Source: Eutypella sp. D-1
Taxonomy: Eukaryota > Ascomycota > Sordariomycetes > Xylariales > Diatrypaceae
DNA length: 64,000 nucleotides
Direction: 5' to 3'
NCBI GenBank assembly: GCA_023313575.1
Contig: JAJTTP010000005.1
Coordinates: 1,612,001-1,676,000 of the forward strand
The notes below the pieces were generated by a model that was not told the DNA's origin, ran no database searches, and was given only the letters and a program-made list of their open reading frames with translations. This document shows, one piece after another, positions 35,570 through 47,168 of the stretch (its first letter is position 1; each line of letters opens with the position of its first letter). Made by a program: the position numbers and the translations under genes.

Positions 35570-36914
35570 ATGTCAGGAGCTGAGCAGGGCGGGCCGCCGC
35601 CAGCAGCCACGAACCCTAATCCTACAAGCTGGCTTCAGAACTTGGGTATCGCCATTGAAATCATTGGCCCAGCGCTCGCATTGATTGTCACTCTTTTGCG
35701 TATCTATATCCGGGTCAGCACCAAAGCTTTTGGCTGGGGTGAGTTTTAACACGATATAGCTCTAAAGAGAGACGTACGCTGATAGCTATCAATGTGTAGA
35801 TGATGCATCTATCTGCCTCGCAATGGTTCTGAGCTTAGCTCTGGCAGTGGGATCCATATTAGGTACGTTTCTTGGGCGGCCAGTGTCACTGCAAAGCTAA
35901 TCGTTGCTAGTCATGAAATTGTTATTCATCGGTATTCACTTTTGGGATGTCCCCGTGCCCTTCGATCCAACGCCGGGCTTGATTTGGATTTACGTGGTCG
36001 GAGCTGTTTACAACCCGATCTTGGCCTTAGTGAAGCAGTCAGTGCTGATCTTCCTGCTGCGGTTCTCCGGCGTCAAGAGCCTCGTTCGAAATGTCGTCTG
36101 GGCAACCATCGCCTTCAACGCAGCTCTGATGGTGGCGGTGTTCCTCGTCGTCCTCTTTCAATGCATACCTATCGAGATCAACTGGAACCCCCTGGTCCCT
36201 GGACACTGTATCAACCAGTACACGTTCGGTATAACGACTGCCTGCATGACGATCTTTACTGACCTCATTGCCGTCGGGCTCCCCTTTTACATTTTCCTTG
36301 GTTTGAAGATGAACAAGCGTCGTAAGATTGGCTTGATGGGTGTGTTTATGCTGGGAATCCTGTGAGTAACGGCCCCTGAAGCCATACGCCATAGACCATA
36401 CCCACCAAAGTTACTAACGGGAAGTTCCAGTGTTACGGTAGTAAGCGTTGTACGACTATATTTCTTCGCCCAAAACGTCACATCAAAGGATCCCGATAAG
36501 AACTTCTCCCTCGGCTTCTGCGTTTCATCAATTGAGTGCAACCTCGCCATCATAACGGCCTCAGGTCCCGCTCTATGGCCGCTGGTCCGGCGCTGGCTTC
36601 CGCGGTTCGCCTCTACGCACGACAAATCCTATGGCGACGCCAACTACGGCTCGAAAAGATACGGCGTGAACTCGGCACACAGACGCCAGTCCGGTTGGAT
36701 AAGGGCTGATGATGGGCCTTCCAATAGGGCTTCGTCGTTCGCGTTGAAGGATATGAGCAAAGGGTCCCGCCCCGACATCCACTCGCAAAGGGATTCAGAT
36801 GAGGAAATACTTACTGGCACCGGAATCTTACGGACTACGCAGTTCCATGTGACGTCTGACGATGTCGAGGCTCAGCATCCGGCTAACCGCCCGCACTCTG
36901 AAGTATTAACATAA
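35570..36914 (+). CDS. Pth11/SAT4-type rhodopsin-domain integral membrane protein
   Basis: Four exons (35570-35738, 35800-35862, 35911-36361, 36431-36914) with introns of 61, 48 and 69 bp give 388 residues. The fungal rhodopsin domain spans about residues 25-290 with seven hydrophobic segments. Family signs are RIYIRVSTKAFGWDD after the first span, the WIYVVGAVYNPILALVKQSVL segment, a CIPIEINWNP...GHC loop whose Cys pair probably forms a disulphide, and TTACMTIFTDLIAVGLP. The C-terminal 90 residues are polar and probably cytosolic. Related proteins are putative GPCR-like receptors, some needed for host or surface sensing; ligand and signalling partner here are unknown. It has no CFEM domain. 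It is divergent to the FAD oxidase. Confidence 0.9.
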
Positions 36915-38265
36915 TATGTGCTATGCTATGCTGGTGGCTACTAAATTCCTTTGTTATGAATAATGTATACTATTATGGAAAAGCGGACCAAAAATGCTCA
37001 CCCTGGTTTAATATATAGCCAAAACAGGGGGGTTCTATCATTAATAACTTGATCTAGCCTGATAAATCCGGTCGTCGTATGAGAGCTTGGCTCTCCGGTA
37101 CTGAGCGTATAGTAAGCGACTACTGACCAGTATCTCGTGTCGATGATATACATTTAGAAGCCATTAACTGAGCATGGAAAGCCAGATGTGAGTATGTAGA
37201 TGGCGATGTCCTAGTGGGCTCGAAGATCTGTTCGTGCTGGTGTTCATCAATACCCCAAACTAGTACTTTGGCGTTGGTTGGGGAACCTTCGATGTATCTT
37301 CCTTCATTTATATACGACTACTGATAGAAGTAGACCAAGTAACTTTGCTCTGGACGCGAAGTCTTCCAATGGCGAGAGGATGTAGCACGTGACAGCCGGG
37401 TTCTGTTTGCGGCACGAAGTTGAGAAGAATAGGCATAAACTCCCTGGGTACTTAAGATAAGTGCAGATGGTCGCAATGAAGAGTTGAAGAAAAGCGAGCA
37501 AGCCGGAATGGTTCAGGAAAGTTTTCGTGGTTGCTCCCCACTGCAACATAGCGTTCAGGGGGGAGTCGTGGTTCTCGTCAGATTACTGTAGCCGCAGGGT
37601 AGACTGAAAGAGGCTTCAAGTTGGAATGGAGTCAGTTCAACAACGATACAATGAGGTTTCTGGGCCCTGAATAGGGATTTGGGCCTCGCGCAGACGGTTG
37701 GCAATAGAACGAACGCGCTTAGACCGAGGTTGGGCACATTACGAATGCGATATATACCAGTCCCCTATGAAACTCGGTTTCGTATTCGTATCCAACTATC
37801 CTAACTCCCGCTGTCTAACTTGCCGTGTTAGGCTTGTAGCGCGTCCTGCGACAGGGGTTCCCGTAAGCAGCTAGCTAAAACTGCGGGTTCTCAGGAGGGA
37901 AACAACATGGCGGGCGGCTATTTGGTAATCCAAACGCCGCATGCTACTCAAATGCTTTACACAGCCCTCTTCTCCCAGGACGTTAGGAGGGAGAAGAGTG
38001 TCCAATGATCAAAGGCTATACGCTTTTCATGTGCCATGGTGGAGCGTAGCATCCGTGGCAGCGTCAAAACGACAGCGCGGTAACCTAGGAAGGAATGTGG
38101 AGTCCGAACATCTAACGCGGGAACGTCGACTATAAAATAGCTCAGATACTCCCCGAGGGAAGTCCTAGAATTGTCGCTCTGATCATACTCTGTGCTGCTC
38201 CGCTCACTTGCGTCTCACACTACTCGAAGTGAGCATAGTAAATTATCAATACTGACGCGGAAATT
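36915..38265. other. Intergenic region
   Basis: About 1.35 kb with the 3' end of the membrane protein gene and the promoter of the hydrolase gene. No supported gene is seen. Confidence 0.5.
38131..38138 (+). promoter_or_regulatory. TATA box of the alpha/beta-hydrolase gene
   Basis: TATAAAAT about 135 bp upstream of the ATG at 38266. Confidence 0.55.
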
Positions 38266-39534
38266 ATGGCGGTGGAAGGTAGCGACCTCACGCTGAACGC
38301 AGCGGCGTTCCGGCTCGAGAACGCGAGCAACGAGCTGACGAAGACGAGACTGTACATCGAGAAGATGATGCCGAGTGCGCCGCGGATGGTCGAAGTCGGA
38401 ATCCCGAGGTACCGGGAGATGCTCGAAAGCGGCGAGATGGGTCTTCCGCCACCTGTCTATCTGCCGGAAGCTGTAGATAGCACGATTCCCTCGAGGGATA
38501 AGGACCGGGCTATTCCGGTGCGAATTCTTAGGCCAGATGACGGCCAGCCGAGTAAGGGCGTGCTGTTTTTTATGTATGGGGGCGGATGGGTACGTCTTCG
38601 AGCTCGCGGAAATTTCTCTCGGTTCGCGAATATGCCTTCCAAACAAATGTGTCATCGATACAGTGGAGCGACGCAAGCATTCTGAAAAGCAACCACTAAC
38701 CTAGATGAACAGACTATTGGAAGTCACAGAAAGTAAGAATCCACTTTCACAGCATAGACCTAACGCGACACCCAGGGTTGTTTTTCGAATTACGCCCCAA
38801 TCGCCCAATTGCTAATTTATCATTCGCTCTTTGCAAGTCACGACTCCATGATCAAGAGGTATGCGAATGAATCCCAGGTCACGGTTGTATCAGTAGGCTA
38901 CCGCCTAAGCCCCGAGCACCCATACCCGGCCGCCTTTCACGATTGCTGCGACGCAGCTGAGTACCTCGTGGATCACGGAGAGGAGAAATTTGGAGCACCC
39001 TTGGTGGCCATAGGTGGTAATTCATCAGGCGCGCACCTCACGGTATTGGCGGCATTCAACCTGATCCGGACGCGTCCCTCGCACCGTCTAGCAGGCCTTT
39101 TCCTCAACTACGGGGTGTACGAACTCGCTGCTGGGCTCCCGTCGCTTACAACGAAAATGAAGCAGCTGGGCGCCTCGAAGGAACCTCTGCTCGACTACAC
39201 GAGAACCTTTGTTCCCGGAGCGACCGAGGAGGAGAAGCGGGACCCGCTCATTTCTCCCATTTATGACGACATGCGGGGGCTAGCCCGGGCGTCTCCTGGG
39301 GGGACCCTGCCACCCGCCCTGTTCATCTGCGGCTCCGAGGACTACCTCATCGACGACACTGTACTAATGGGTGCCAAGTGGCTGGCGACGGGCAGCCCCG
39401 CCGAGATCAAGATCATCCCCGGTGCCTGGCACGGGTTCGACCTCGTCCCCGGCCTGAAAGAGACAGACGATACGTTCGCGCACATCGCCTCGTTTTTGAC
39501 AAGGAACATGGAGAGCCTGAGAGCCGGAAATTGA
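38266..39534 (+). CDS. Alpha/beta-hydrolase, hormone-sensitive-lipase-like (Abhydrolase_3) esterase
   Basis: I model three exons: 38266-38593, a 28-base microexon 38705-38732, and 38838-39534, giving 350 residues. The oxyanion-hole motif is YGGGW instead of HGGGW. The microexon adds GWVHEQTIGSHR, which bridges smoothly to HDSMIKRYANE and VVSVGYRLSPEHPYP, the family's second hallmark. The nucleophile is Ser181 in GNSSG, with Asp287 (SEDYL) and His317 (AWHGF) completing the triad. No signal peptide is seen, so the enzyme should be cytosolic. It would cleave small esters or acetylated metabolites. The microexon is flanked by a CACTAACCTAG acceptor and a GTAAG donor; however, the upstream donor (GTCTTC) is weak, so the exact first junction is less certain than the catalytic core. 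It may belong with the FAD oxidase locus. Confidence 0.85.
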
Positions 39535-40081
39535 CGGGGATGTGCAAAAGATAAAATATGAGGCTGTCGTCCGCGGGCAGCGACATGTTTGTGGTCATGG
39601 CTTAGTCGGTAGTCTATGGAGGAAAGACAAATAGTAGAAAGATATCTTAGCTAGCTTGGGGACAACATTGCACACGACATGACCGCTATGACAGCAAATC
39701 CACAAATCAGACCACGTACGTGGCAGTTGCGTTCGTGGTGAGTCGTGATGTGCCGCATTGACACGGGGATGCTCCAAGCTTCACCCACATTGACACCGCG
39801 TGAGCCCGTGGTTCCCCCAACATATATAAATACCTCGAGAGTGCCGCTTAGCAGATCGCAGCTCTATTCTTGCCACAATTCGATCGGCCAAGCCTCTCGA
39901 CATCGCACGCACACACTCTGCAGCACACATATTCAAGAACCACGGAGACCGAGATACAGTACCTCAAGTACAGTAGGAAATCCCGTCTGTCTTACAAGAA
40001 TAAAGGAGTTGCTGAAAGGTCTTTGCAGATCGTACACACCCAAGCACCCAAAAGCACATATCGCGAGAGGAAACAAAAACA
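39535..40081. other. Intergenic region with promoter and long leader
   Basis: This stretch ends in an A/C-rich leader running into the small ORF at 40082. A TATA element is listed separately. No other gene is seen. Confidence 0.5.
39823..39832 (+). promoter_or_regulatory. TATA box upstream of the small ORF
   Basis: TATATAAATA about 250 bp upstream of the ATG at 40082, followed by pyrimidine-rich and A/C-rich leader-like sequence. It supports a transcript starting near 39860. Confidence 0.5.
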
Positions 40082-40180
40082 ATGGGCGGCTGTATTAGCA
40101 AACCCGATAGTGGTGGATGTGATCCTGGGGTTGGAGGTGGATCGACGACTCAAGAACAAGGAGGCGGTGGTTCATCATGA
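40082..40180 (+). CDS. Possible N-myristoylated, Gly-rich microprotein (32 aa)
   Basis: An ATG in a strong context (AAAACAATGG) opens a 32-codon frame that begins MGGCISKP and is followed by Gly, Ser and Gln. Gly2 with Ser6 fits the N-myristoylation consensus M-G-x-x-x-S/T, and Cys4 next to it is a typical palmitoylation site, as in dually acylated membrane proteins. The rest is Gly-rich with a second Cys at 13. A TATA element about 250 bp upstream and an A/C-rich leader support expression. The frame ends just before a GGGAAGG microsatellite (40204-40246). It could instead be the first exon of a longer gene, but I found no clear donor and downstream exon. Function is unknown. Confidence 0.5.
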   Translation: MGGCISKPDSGGCDPGVGGGSTTQEQGGGGSS

Positions 40181-40851
40181 TCGATCAAGCATCAAGAACT
40201 GGCAAGGGAAGGAGGGAAGGAGGGAAGGTGGGAAGGTGGGAAGGTGGGATCAAGGGTGGCCAATCATGCCATATCATGATGGATATGGATGTTTCGTTTG
40301 GCTATTAGGTTTCTTGGTCTTGTCGGTTGGATGTTGATGGGATAGGGGCAGGTTGAGGCAAGGAGAGAGGACTCCGGGTATTCTCTGGGGAGGTTTGCTT
40401 GGAGATAAGGACACTTTGATAGCAAGATGGATTCGTTAGTTGCATACCTAGGATAGGTACCCACCGCGAACTACATCCTATCTTGATATAAGCATCTTCT
40501 AAGTGAAAGCTATCGATATGCAACAAGTGAGCTCATCGCTGTACACTTTGCTGCCCAGGTGTGTTCGTGTTCAATTGATTATTCCACTAGAGCTCTAGTA
40601 GACTAACCTTAAGGGAAAGCCCGAGGAAGCCCGCACGCGACGACGACACGACACCGTGGAAGTCCCCTAAACTTGAACTTTAACCAATTTAATATCACCC
40701 ACATCGCCAGCATCGCCAACTATAGTCCGCTCTTTTAACCTGCGGACAGCAACGCAGCAACATAACAGCGACAAAATCATTTTTATAAAATTTATCTGTT
40801 CATTGCTTGGATTTATTTTAAAACACACACACATATAACAAATACGATACA
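40181..40851. other. Intergenic region upstream of DPM1
   Basis: About 670 bp. The last 60 bp before the DPM1 ATG are A/C-rich, as in a fungal leader. No gene is supported. Confidence 0.5.
40204..40246 (+). repeat. GGGAAGG(A/T) microsatellite
   Basis: Tandem 8- and 7-bp purine-rich units just after the small ORF, probably in its 3' untranslated region. Confidence 0.75.
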
Positions 40852-41699
<848 letters not shown>

Positions 41700-42895
41700 G
41701 GCAGAATAAGGATGGAAAAAGGAGGGGGAAGGAGGAGTTACACTCTTGACGACATACGCGCGATCAAGCCGCTTCTGTGTGGCTGGCGTGAGTAAGACTA
41801 TATGGTTCGCATGTCTGGCGTTGGATGGTTTACGGCTTATACTTAAGAAGAAGAGCTATTATTAATGACAATGGCTGCTAGCCATAGTTTCCCGATGAGC
41901 TTTTTTTTTTTCTAATTCTTTATGGTTGTGCTGTGATTCACTGCGCGTCAATTGGCACTTGAGGCTCGCTTACTCCCGCATCACAATCCTCATTGTCAGA
42001 CCGTATCCTAGCGGAGCCAGAGGTAATGCCTAGTTCCGGAGACCTATAGAGTCAAACCTTCCATGAATGCGACAAAGCTTTTCTATACATTGAGCATCTC
42101 GGTGACCCGCCTGGTGTTGGGAGCCGATTTATATGCCAATCTTCCTTGTCCATTCGGGAAACCCCTGTGGTATAAGTTAAATTTCTTGGGCATGTCGCTC
42201 CGAGACTACCTTCATAGAGATAGACCGGTGACATTTGGAGGTGATCACAGAAGGAACCCCTCCCAATATTCTTTTCTGCGCTATGGTACTACGGAATGGA
42301 GAATGGGGGAAACGGAGGTGGATGAAAAGAAATGCATTACTTCGCTAATATTGCTCGATCGCTCTCGCGCTGTACTGGACATCGAGACTTCGACAAGGAT
42401 ATTTTACAATGTGCGATTAATTCATTTGACTCTATCACATCGCGGCACATCCCTTACTCACCACAATGGATAGTCCTGTCCCTGCTGTTTGCGGCCGCTT
42501 TCTGAGCCGATAATCGGTATTTTCTAAGCATAGACACAAAGACCCGTGTGCTTTGTGACAAGTTAGAAGTGTCCTTGGTTCTCAGTACCACAGGATTATA
42601 CGGAAATAGACGTTAGCTCGACGGCCCCCTCGTTTGTGAGGTGCTCTCACAAAGGATGCATACACCGGGCCCCCTTCAAAGGGGGACTGCGAAGTAGAGG
42701 CAGTCCGAAGTAAAAAGGATCTAGTGAAAACTTGGGATAATCAGCAACTTGACAGTGTTTCTCGTGTGCATTTTTTGCCTGAATAGGTCGCAGAGACTCT
42801 CTCTAAGTGATATAGAAAACAGTTTATGCGAATTGTGCCTGGCCACATCCAAGGAACGAACGAAAGCGGCCTCTTGCAAAACATCCCTTCCAGAC
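41700..42895. other. Intergenic region
   Basis: About 1.2 kb. An open frame at 42063-42473 has no motif or favourable codon use and is not called. It holds the DPM1 3' end and the amidoligase promoter. Confidence 0.5.
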
Positions 42896-45125
42896 ATGGC
42901 GCACCAGAATCCGAATCTGGGACGTCGTAGGGTTCCTGTGCCGGTTATCGATGAATCGACACGCAATGACCTGCAGGACGCTTTGGACGCCATGAGTGAC
43001 GACGACGCTGTGGACGCCATGAGTGACGACGACGACGACGACGACGACGACTTCGGTAAATACGCGTACGTTGACACAGCCCCCACACCCGTCGCAATGA
43101 ACGATAGTGAAAAAGGGAGCGAGCCCGAGAGCGAGGGGGATAGTGAGAATAAGAGCGCGGAGGAGGATAAGAGCGCCGAGAATATTAACCGTACGGGTCT
43201 TCTAACGACGTACATTCGGGAAAGTCCTCCGAGATTCTCGGTAACACAGGGGCTGCGGTACAGGACCCCGCCAGAGACCTTGCTGCACACGAGGGACAAC
43301 GAGCCGCCGGCACCCGCACCAGGAGGGGGGGCCAGACGTCCGGGAAGGTCGACGTGCGGGGTGGAGCTGGAGTTCCTGTTGGCTGTAGCGTTGCGTGAGG
43401 ACGCGCAAAGGGAACCGCATCCCGGAGAGACACGCTGGCTTTCGCCGGCACTCATAAATCTGGGGGAGCAGTCCGACGAATTCTTTTACACGATACGCAA
43501 CAACATAATCGAAGTTATGCGCAGATTTGGAATCGTGGTCAATAGGACCGAGGAATTTTCAGTCGGGAATGACCCCAAGTACTACCTAAGGAGCCTTGAG
43601 TTTGACGATGACCCCAGCACTGCGGGGCGGCCGCCCAATGCTAATGACACCGCGCTCGCCTCTTGGGTACCTCCCGTCTGCGACTCGGGGGCTGGGCCAG
43701 ACATCATTAAGTCGAACGTGAAGCTCCTCACAGATGCTTTCACAGAGGAGCACCGCCGGAAGCGCGTGGAGCTGCGTTACACACGACCTGAGACGACCCA
43801 TGATCTGGCACAGCGGCAACTCGTGCCCGGAACCCACGCGCTGCCCGCAGGCTGGACGGACGCGCAAGCGGCGATGTTGCGTTCGCGATTCATCGAGGAG
43901 ATGACCCAGTTGACCATCCAAGCTTGGGAAGAATGGCAGACCACCCAGGAAGACCCGCTGCACGTGCCTATATTTAATCTGGCCACGCCATACAAAGCAT
44001 GGACCGCGAAGACGGACTTCTCGGTCGATGCGGAGGCCATTACTGCGACGAACTATGAATATCCGCCGGACTGGGTAATGGGCTTAAACCCGCCCCCGAA
44101 ACCTTACAAGTGGTGGGGTGCGGAGGTGTGCACGCCGGTCTATGATATCAACTCACGGGAGTGCCTAAACCAGCTCCAGATATGCTGCGGTGCGCTACGG
44201 CAGTTTCTGCGGATCCACAAGCCGATGGAGGCGGCGGGCTGCGGTCTGCACGTTCATTTCGGCCATGAGGACGGTTGGAATTTGCAGGAATTAAAGCGTA
44301 TTGCCACCGTTTGGATGATGGTGGAGGATTACATGTACGCGCTGCAACGAAAGGACCGGGAGGAATACTTCTTTTGCGCAAAGTTGGTGGAAGAGACCAA
44401 ACTCTCATGTGCGCTTTTTGGAACCGGCATTGTTGGGAGGTGTTACGAGTCGGTGCTCCCGAACGGCGGGACCTTGCTGAGCATCGCGTACGATAATCTT
44501 ATGCGCACGATGATACCCATTGACGAGTTTGGGGTGCACCCGATGACGGGCCAGCCGGAGTTCAGACTGAAGGACATCGTGCAGAACATCTGGCGGTTTC
44601 CGTCGATAAGCGGCCTCAACGAGGCCTTGCAGGCGGGCACGTCGACAGTAGGCATGCATTTTCGGGTACAGGGCTTGAAACGGTCGACGAAAGTTAATAA
44701 CAAGAGCACCGACACGCTGGAAGTTCGCATAATGCAAGGGACGTTGGACTCCGAGCATATCTAGTAAGTAGTCTTCCTAGTCTTCCTACTTTCCTCAGTC
44801 TTCCCGGACTTCCCAGACTGGGACCTCTACCGAATAATTCCATTTTGATGGCAACGACTGACCAATCATCTCTCCGATACTTAGCCACTGGATCATAGTC
44901 TGCCATTCCATATTCGAGTTCTGTAGAACCGCGACGAATGAGAAATTCTACACGGCGGTCCAGGATTTACTCAGACAGGTTCACCCCTTCGTCGTGTTTG
45001 ATGTTCCGGACGTGACAAGACAATATTTCGATAGACATCTGGATAAGAGGACGGATCCCAACGGAAAGTATTGGGTGTACCCCGATGACGACAGACCTCT
45101 TTGGACTGAGGTTTTCAGTAAGTAG
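42896..45125 (+). CDS. Predicted amidoligase (glutamine-synthetase-fold COOH-NH2 ligase)
   Basis: Two exons, 42896-44763 and 44885-45125, with a 121-bp intron, give 702 residues. Without the splice the frame would stop at once; joining at TA|GTAAGT restores the C-terminus (HWIIVCHSIFEF...). The first ATG in frame is at 42896. Residues 1 to about 140 are acidic and disordered, with an Asp run (43024-43049). The amidoligase domain starts at CGVELEF (Cys154-Phe160), whose Glu157 and Glu159 match the metal-binding start of the family, and continues to GLHVHFG (His452, His454), the second metal or nucleotide block. The C-terminal EVRIMQGTLDSEHI is also typical. Such enzymes are predicted to form amide or isopeptide bonds using ATP; no fungal substrate is known to me. 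It stands alone and no peptide-precursor gene is obvious nearby. Confidence 0.85.
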
Positions 45126-45807
45126 TGGCCCAGAGGTCTTCCAAGGGTTGACCTTTTTTTTTTAGAAAAAAAAGAGAGATGTGCTGACATGATTATCTGT
45201 AGTGGTTCGGGGTAGTCGAGATACCCATATTCCCCATATCCCCCAAACATAGAAAACTACAAGTATTTTGGAGAGGACTGCAGTACAAGAAAGAGAAGTT
45301 GAAGAACAATGGCGGAATTGGCTGGACGGGCAAGTAGAGATGGTAAAAATATAATATCCCATATCCCTATATGGACTTGCCCAGGTGGTATGCAATTGCT
45401 GTATTTTCTGCATTATGTAGGTACCTCTTGTTAATATACATAATTACCTAAGTACTTCGTGCTAGAGCTACTAGGTAGCTCCTACTTACCATAGTATGTA
45501 GATGAACGTAGTAGGTAGGTACGTATCCGTACTAAATACCTAGGTACGTAATTGTGTACACCTTACTTACTTTCTACCTTCTATTTTCTACTTTCTACCT
45601 CTTATAAAAGACACCAACACTCACCACCTGGACGCTCTCTATACTCTCTGTATACCATCACTTACCCATAGCATAGCCCAACCTACCCCTGCTACCCATC
45701 CACCATTTAATTCTCCAACTCCACCTCCACCTCCACCCCCACCTTCTGCTGTATGGAAATGACATGCTATGACATGATCTGACAAAGAAGAAAGAAAAAA
45801 AAAAAAC
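45126..45807. other. Intergenic region rich in ACCTAGGT motifs
   Basis: About 680 bp. Positions 45415-45560 are packed with TACCTA/TAGGTA units, including the perfect palindrome at 45537-45546. A pyrimidine-rich tract and CACC repeats precede the next gene. No gene is supported. Confidence 0.55.
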
Positions 45808-47168
45808 ATGCGTGGACGCGGACGGGGACGCGGACGTGGCGGCGGCGGGGGTGGCCGTGACGGCGGCAGGACATCGTCTACACCATGGAGTCGACTGAAG
45901 CCCGTCGAGATGGATCCTTTGGAGGCCATTGGTCTTCCCTCCAAGGGCGATAACAGGTGTGTATCTCAGAGTTTCTAGGAAGTATCTAGCAGTAATCTAG
46001 GCTGTTTGTCTGAGTGCTGATGAATCTCTCTTGTGTTAGACTACTCAATTTCAAAACCCAGGAACAATATTACACCAAGATCGTCGATCGCTATATGACC
46101 TTCTGCTCCGATGCCGGCGAGCGCGACGAGCTGCTTCGCCGTTTTACTGCACTCGAACTGAGTAATAACAATAGTAATAGCAATAACAACAGCAACAACA
46201 ATAGCAATAACAATAGCAATAATAACATGATATACGCCAAGAATCGGGAGAATACTCCCTCCTCTACCTCTACCTATAAGAAACCCGGCATACCGACCAG
46301 CAACACCACTCCCGCTCTCTCCACTCATGCCTGGTCGAGAGGCTTACCGAGGGTGTCGTCTTCATCATCCTCTTCGTCATCGTCGATAGCACCCGTGGCA
46401 GGAGGAGCGATGCCAATGACGAGCGCCTTAGGACAATTCCCGATCCCCGTGCCACGGAGCGACACCCAGGCTTTGTCGGAGGTGCTGTCAGCCCTTAGAA
46501 AGTTGCGGGAGGGCATCGTGGCATCCAAGCGCAGAGATAATTTTGCTGTGCAAGCATACCTCTTTTGCATCCGGGTTTCCGTTCTCGTCAAGCACCCGGA
46601 ATCCTACCACCCCGCGATTCTCCACTTACTACACCACGCCAGCCCCGCCCCGTCAACGTTGGCGTCGATAACCGCCTCATCATCGGCTTCGCCCTCTGCA
46701 CCGACGCCACAAGGAGGAATCGGAAGCGGCGGCGGCCGTGGCATGATGATGACTAGCGTGGAACTGGCGGAGGTAGTGGGATTCCTGGTACTGGATGCAG
46801 CGTGCCGGCGGGGTGACCTGGCAGAGGCGCACATGCTGCGGCGGCGTTGGCGGTTGCGAGACGCCAAGGTGGATGCAGCACTTCGAGCCCTCGCACACGA
46901 CAACTGGGTTGAGTTCAGCCGATTGCGCCACCACGCCGATGGCTACCGCGCCCGTATCCTTGAGTTTGCCGATGCGTCCCTCCGCCGTCACGCTCTCAAA
47001 TGCTTCGCGCGCTCTTACCTCACCGTCGATCTCGCGTTCCTCGAGCGCAGCACTGACGCCAACTGGGCTCGCCTCACCGCCGATGAGGGCGTTGGCTGGG
47101 AACTCGAGGACGGTGGCGTCGGTGCTGGGAAAAAGGTCGTTATCAGAAGGGTCAAAGGGAAGTCGTGA
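45808..47168 (+). CDS. RGG-box protein with CSN8/PSMD8/eIF3k-like C-terminal domain
   Basis: Two exons, 45808-45956 and 46040-47168, with an 83-bp intron, give 425 residues. The N-terminus is an Arg-Gly repeat (MRGRGRGRGRGG), an RNA-binding or methylation-prone segment. PVEMDPLEAIGLP and a conserved-looking helix pair (KIVDRYMTFC...DELLRRF) follow. A polymorphic Asn/Ser run (46164-46227) and a Ser-rich stretch form the middle. From about residue 220 the sequence is helical (FCIRVSVLVKHPESYHPAILHLL, then AEVVGFLVLDAACRRGD). It closes with ARSYLTVDLAFLERS and GVGWELEDG...VIRRVK, the end pattern of the CSN8/PSMD8/eIF3k (PCI-like) family. Those subunits belong to the COP9 signalosome, 26S proteasome lid or eIF3; which applies here cannot be decided, and RGG heads are not typical of them. 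An RNA or proteasome-linked role is inference. Confidence 0.75.
46164..46227 (+). repeat. AAC/AGC/AAT trinucleotide microsatellite in coding sequence
   Basis: AAT, AAC and AGC triplets encode a run of Asn and Ser inside the RGG/PCI-like protein. It is in frame, so length changes would not break the gene. Confidence 0.9.

Noticed and set aside
42063..42473. 136-codon plus-strand frame between DPM1 and the amidoligase gene
   Set aside because: No recognised domain, ordinary codon bias and no promoter element; likely chance.
42721..43455. 244-codon open frame antisense to the amidoligase gene
   Set aside because: Its low-complexity Ser runs are the reverse of the Asp repeat and acidic head; no domain is seen.
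44764..44768. Stop codon as the end of the amidoligase gene
   Set aside because: The apparent TAG overlaps a perfect GTAAGT donor, and the spliced frame gives a further 80 family-consistent residues.
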